Of a stretch of 64,000 bases of DNA, positions 59,709 to 64,000 are shown piece after piece (position 1 is the first letter of the stretch; every line of letters begins with the position of its first letter). Position numbers and translations under genes: made by a program. Source of the stretch: Heliopora coerulea. Taxonomy: Eukaryota; Cnidaria; Anthozoa; Scleralcyonacea; Helioporidae. Location: contig JASJOG010000046.1 of the NCBI GenBank assembly GCA_030142905.1, positions 1,520,501 to 1,584,500 of the forward strand, read 5' to 3'. Below the pieces are notes generated by a model. That model saw only the letters and a program-made list of their open reading frames with translations, had not been told where the DNA came from and searched no databases.

Positions 59709-60803
59709 ATGAAGTGTCTCAGTGTTTTGGCAATCATCGCAACGGCTTGTATATGTTGTTTGCCTGCAGGTAATTTACGTTACAATTATACTACAGTAGC
59801 TCTTTTTGATTATTTTAATGTACGTAGTTGTGGAAAAAGTTCGTGTCGAAGTCTTTCTTTCTTATATTTTTAAACCTTGCTTTTCTGTGTAAATGCTATT
59901 TGTTATTCTTACGGCATCATACAACCTAAATCTTGTCGAACATATCCAGGTCTGGTCGTACAAGTAGATAAGCGTCGTAAACCTGCAGACATACTCTCCT
60001 TTATTCATTTATTTAGCTGTAAAATCCATCGTTATCCCAGACATAATCACAAAACTTCGGAGATGAAGGGTAGAAGTGTCGGTACATAAATCAGTATATG
60101 AACACATAGGTATAACCTTCCGTCTTTTTCTTCTCAACCTATATCTTACGTTTTTCAAGAGATCAGTTTTGTTCGGACTTTGCTTTGTTTTATGTGAAAA
60201 CAAAAGTGTTTCCCTCGGCACCAGACATTAAGTGTATAGAATTCACCACCACTTCGGTGAACAATTATTCAATATTCTATTTATTTTCTTGGTGTGGCTC
60301 AAATTTCATATTTAATTTTCATTCATTAAATATATCTTATATATGTAGATGGAGCTGAGAGCGATGTCGTCCGCGTCTTTGACCCTAAATTGAAGTTAGC
60401 CAAAGAAGAGATGATGAAGATTTTAAAAGATGCAAACTTAGAGAAATTTGGTTTTAAGAAACACGTCGAAAGCACCATCGAAACGGACGAAAATGGAGAG
60501 ATGAAACTGAAGAAAACAATTACGTATATGGCCACTGATCACTGCTCAAAGGCTGCATACTGGGAGCGTTTGTTAGAAGAACGCTTGCCAGCTGATTTTT
60601 CTGCATCAAAATTGGGCACAACCTTTGTGCGTGAAATCCAAAGTCGCATCAAAGGACGTGAAACAAAGTATTGCAAAATTGGATTGGAAGTACACCTGAA
60701 TCGATGCCGCAGTGATACCACGGTTGCAAGCCGCCGCGAAAAACGAGGGGCTGCTCCATGTGGTATTTGTATTTTTTGCGGTAGGGGCGAAATCTTTTAT
60801 TAG
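59709..60803 (+). CDS. Small secreted cysteine-rich protein of unrecognised family (gene B)
   Basis: Exons 59709-59769 and 60349-60803, joined at phase 1 across a GT-AG intron, give 171 aa. Exon 1 is a signal peptide (MKCLSVLAIIATACICCLPA). The mature chain begins DGAESDVVRVFDPKLKLAKE, has the block ETDENGEMKLKKTITYMATDHC, a second block with YCKIGLEVHLNRC, a convertase-like RREKR (149-153) and an 18-residue tail with C158-x2-C161-x2-C164. Six cysteines remain in the mature protein, an even number. Gene A has the same architecture, but 23 more residues and a richer tail. No family is recognised; a secreted peptide precursor, antimicrobial or signalling, is one guess. The 3' half and the downstream 2.4 kb are repeated at 46621-49070. 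Confidence 0.82.
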
Positions 60804-63182
60804 ACTGCTAAGCTACGTGAGCCGCAGGACCACTTGCACGAGCAAATGAATATCAAACATTTAATTTTATACAGCAGGATTTTAGCCAAATAATTCGTTC
60901 AGTTAATGTTTGATTTAACGTACAAAAAGTCTTAAATTACAAATAATCATATGAATTTTTTTTTCCTTTAATACGATTTAAACAGTTTGTCCTTACAATT
61001 ATCTAACGTAATATGTGATTACAAAGTTATTTTGTTTCATGTGCGATTTAACCCGGGGCGGATTTAACGTACGTCAAACCCATCAAATGACTAAGGTAAA
61101 ATTTCTCAAGCAAACGAGACAAATAAACCGAAGTCTCATCCTTTAGTTATGCTTTCAAAACTCAAGACTCAACAGCTTTATATTGTTTCGCCAGGCGCCA
61201 AACTCTGCCTTCGCTTTCACATTATACTTTTAGTCATTTTTCGAACCAATCTGGTCTAGAAACCTCAAATCTTCACCGATTGTGTGGAGAATTCGCCGAG
61301 GAAATAAAGTTAAGCCCGCCGCACACGAGAGAAAATAGCTAAGCAAATTCCTTTGCATGGCAGTTTGCTCAACTGTTTCCTCTCGTATGCGGCGATGTTT
61401 TCGTGAGAATTTTACCTAGCAGGATCGTGAGAAAAATATCTGTCATGTTTGATATTTTTGGCTACGCGAGGCAGATTCGTCTCCGTGTGCGGTAGTCGTA
61501 TGAATCTGCCTAAGCCGGATTAATAAATTAGCCAATAAATATGGCTTGCTTGCTCATATGATTTCAAGTATTTTCAATCTATATAGTACAAGATGGCGGA
61601 CGTTGAAAGGCATAAGGAAAGGGTGGCATTTTCAGTAATTCTTTTACTTCGACGGCTTCGTCGCAGAAGCTCTGTTGGGAGAAAGATGTGGCCTAGACAG
61701 TGAATAATGAGAAGTCAGCAACAAGCAGTATACCATAATCTTTTACGGGAATTAAATGCGGAAGACTCTAAAGCTTTCCAAAAATTTCTACAATTGGAGA
61801 AGGAGTTCTTTCAAAAGATTCTTGCGATGGTTGCCCCCTTGATTACAAAACAGGACACAAACATGCCTAAAGTCTCCCCCAGTTCTTGAGATCCGGCGAT
61901 CTCACGCAGTAACAGACAGCTGTAGTCCGACCACAGCTCAACAAGTTTCTCCTCAAGCATGATTTCGTTGAACAAACTACCGTCCGCCATCTTTAACTCC
62001 ATAGGTTGAAATCATATGAGCAAGCAATCCAATTTTATTGGCTAATTGATTAATCCGGCTCAGCCAGATTCACGACACTACCGCACACGGAGACGAATCT
62101 CCCTCGCGTCGCTAAAAATATCAAACATGACAGATATTTTCCTCACGGTCCTGCGAGGTAAAATTCTCACGAAAACTTCGCCGCACACGAGAGGAAACAG
62201 TTGAGCAAACTACTATGCAAGGCAATTTGCTCAGCTATTTCCTCTCGTGACCAGTGCCCTTAGTCAAAACGTATTTTGCCAGCCAATCACCTCTCGTTCA
62301 ATACGTCGGTAGTCCATCGAAACGGTTTTTGACGGATGCTTTCCGATTGGTTTACACTAAAAATAACGAGCTCTGATTTTCTAAACGAGGAACAATTGTG
62401 AATTGACTAACTCTTGCCGCATCTCTTGCCGCACGTACGGTAATAACTGAAGACTTAATAGATAGTAGAGTTTCAATAATTATGATGATTTCATTGCGGG
62501 TGAATCACGAGATAAGGTGGTTAGGGCTTCGAGTGGCCGTTCAAACTTCACTCGCAATGTTAAATCCTTTATCACAAGAGTGAACATTGATTAACCCTTA
62601 CATGAAGAGAAGCTGCATAATGCAGAACAGCTTCACCGAAGACGACGTAGCCTCACTGGCCCTTCACAACCAAGACTAGCTGTACTGTTTAAGTTTATAC
62701 CTCGCAGTGAAGACTAGCCACGTCCGTGCTATCGTACAGACGTTTTGACGTGCCAAACAAGCTGGGTTCAAATAAAATGAGTCGGACGTAATCCCATATC
62801 CCCGCTATAGAAGCTTGTATAAGAACTCCCTGTTCATCTCGTTGTCCAACGCATCCTTTCTGGGGCGAGTGCACTTCTGCTCCAGCGCATGCTCCAATGT
62901 TATACGGCAATCATATTACAAACTCTAGATTGGAGGTCCCACTGTTCTACGTTCCCTTCCACTTTGGCATTCATGGATACTTTTCCGCCATGGTATTATT
63001 TATAACTTTTTCGCAGCATTTTTCTTTGGCGACGAAATATTTGATGCCGACATTTGCTACGAATCCAACTGTGTTTCGCTCTGGCTTGACAACCAACCTA
63101 TCTAGGCACCACCTTTCATTGATATTCATATCTGTTGTACATCTTTGAACAACTTGTTTATTCGCGGCAAATCTTAGTTATA

Positions 63183-63187
<5 letters not shown>
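60625..63187. repeat. Segmental duplication, copy B (partner 46621-49070)
   Basis: It begins inside exon 2 of gene B and runs to a (TA)n array. Since gene B is complete and copy A has only its 3' end, B is the likelier source. Confidence 0.9.
61313..62259. mobile_element. Non-autonomous Harbinger (PIF) element, copy B
   Basis: 947 bp with TTA on both sides, at the same site as copy A. Each end is a long inverted repeat (cgccgcacacgagag.aaatagct.agcaaatt, then cagtttgctcaactgtttcctctcg) that itself folds. Plus strand 61593-61876 holds the transposase start MADVERHKERVAFSVILLLRRL, one stop, then RELNAEDSKAFQKF and MVAPLITKQDTNM. Minus strand about 61880-62002 holds the MADF start MADGSLFNE, LEEKLVELWSDYSCL. 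The middle is deleted, so the element keeps the 5' ends of both divergent-from-the-ends genes. Confidence 0.83.

Positions 63188-63226
<39 letters not shown>
63188..63226. repeat. (TA)n microsatellite
   Basis: Pure TA run, right edge of duplication copy B. Confidence 0.92.
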
Positions 63227-63230
<4 letters not shown>

Positions 63231-63306
63231 CAATGATGAGTACCACGAAGGTTAAAGCGTTGGAATGAAAATATAGAGCGCTCAATACCGTTACTGGTAG
63301 AGCGAA

Positions 63307-63446
63307 TAAGTAAATACAAAAGACAAAATTTTGCTGTCGCTACTCTGAGTTTCACGCGCTCAGGCGATCATCAGTTGCCTGATGATCGCCTGAGCGCGTG
63401 AAACTCAGAGTAGCGACAGCAAAATTTTGTCTTTTGTATTTACTTA
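63307..63446. mobile_element. Perfect hairpin, 68-bp arms and 4-nt loop, with hammerhead-like motif
   Basis: 63307-63374 and 63379-63446 are inverted copies with no mismatch that I can find; the loop is ttgc. The right arm on the plus strand reads CTGATGA (63379-63385), a CGC/GCG stem and GAAAC (63400-63404). Motif and flanks ('gtgaaactcagagta') match the decayed unit at 1083-1160. Confidence 0.8.
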
Positions 63447-63529
63447 TATATATAATATCTTCACGAGCCCGCTCAACATAAAGTTTAAACGTCATATAAA
63501 CATCATAAAAACTTTATTAAAAAAGAAGA

Positions 63530-64000
63530 AAAATCCACAATTTACGTTTCGGGGACCGGCCCCTTCTTCAGCAGCTCATAGTTAAAGAATAGAGTCCTTA
63601 TATACCTTATCGTTCTTCCTTAAATTTACATAAATTTCAAACTTCCATTACATTCAATCCCAGAGGGGTATAACATTTTAATTTTTCAATCCAAAAACCT
63701 TCCCTTGCTGTTGGATCCCTAACGTCGGTAACATCAATTATTTTAACCGATAAATCTTTCATACCTATATGCTCATTATCAAAAAAATGTGCATACAGGT
63801 GTTCCCCACAAATTCCCCTTTGTCCCCTTTCATATCGTCTCAATGAGCTCTTATGGTTATTGAACCTTAGCCTAAATGGTGTTATTGTGCTCCCCACATA
63901 TTGTTTGCTACATCTCTTGCATGTTATTAAATATACCACTCCTTGAGAGTCACAATCAAAGGAATGATTGATATGAAAAGACCGCTTCTCAACATTACCC
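63530..64000 (-). mobile_element. 3' part of a Penelope-like element, runs off the window
   Basis: The element includes the GIY-YIG frame (63637-64000) and, beyond its stop, a short 3' tail. That tail, on the minus strand, has CTGAAGA (63565-63571), a GGGG/CCCC stem and GAAAC (63546-63550), a hammerhead-like order reported for this class. The reverse transcriptase should lie past 64000. Confidence 0.8.
63637..64000 (-). CDS. Penelope-like GIY-YIG endonuclease domain, C-terminal, partial
   Basis: Open from the window edge to the stop near 63637. It starts FHINHSFDCDSQ, then GVVYLITCKRCSKQYVGST (the GIY and YIG motifs), with R and H in FRLRFNNHKSS, then RGICGEHLYAHF, and an ER-type end, TAREGFWIEKLKCYTPLGLN. 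Penelope-like proteins carry this nuclease after the reverse transcriptase; it nicks the target DNA for reverse transcription. The frame is intact for 121 codons in view, with the catalytic E and N still present, so the copy may be young. The upstream part is outside the window. Confidence 0.92.
   Translation of the reverse strand, partial: GNVEKRSFHINHSFDCDSQGVVYLITCKRCSKQYVGSTITPFRLRFNNHKSSLRRYERGQRGICGEHLYAHFFDNEHIGMKDLSVKIIDVTDVRDPTAREGFWIEKLKCYTPLGLNVMEV

Overview
The window looks like nuclear DNA of a marine invertebrate, most likely an anthozoan cnidarian and probably a stony coral. Genes are split into short exons by GT-AG introns, there are intronless Shaker-type potassium channel genes in tandem, and repeats fill most of the rest: Penelope-like tails, Tigger, Harbinger, CR1/L2-like LINEs, tRNA-headed SINEs and foldback MITEs. 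The species call is inference; the eukaryotic call is certain.

Layout. 757-12535 (minus) is a 14-exon gene for a CHID1-type chitinase-domain protein, rebuilt here exon by exon with consistent splice phases into 394 codons. 15807-22397 (plus) is a 7-exon gene for a ubiquitin-binding adaptor of the NEMO/optineurin/ABIN type, with coiled coils, a UBAN motif and a C-terminal CCHC finger. The two genes are divergently transcribed across about 3.3 kb. 24979-26331 and 28461-29735 (both minus) are two intronless Shaker-like Kv channel subunits in tandem; both carry PTP instead of PVP in S6.

36000-63000 holds an unrecognised family of small secreted cysteine-rich proteins: two complete two-exon genes (36011-37235 minus; 59709-60803 plus), one decayed copy (41670-42110 minus) and one 3' fragment (46625-46801 plus). 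The fragment lies in a segment of about 2.5 kb repeated 14 kb away (46621-49070 and 60625-63187), and each copy contains the same decayed Harbinger element. Between them sit a complete Tigger-type element (44249-46521) that carries a reversed piece of a HIRAN-like host gene, a 5'-truncated LINE next to a foldback with a tRNA-like core (38773-40093), LINE pieces at 49660-52400, and at the right edge the 3' part of a Penelope-like element with a GIY-YIG endonuclease (63530-64000).

The host genes do not form an operon or a common pathway. The best candidates for something undescribed are the secreted family, in which dibasic sites precede a short cysteine-rich tail; the Tigger with captured exon; and the perfect foldbacks that carry hammerhead-like Penelope motifs. 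Large parts of 30400-35200 and 52400-59700 show no gene that I can support.
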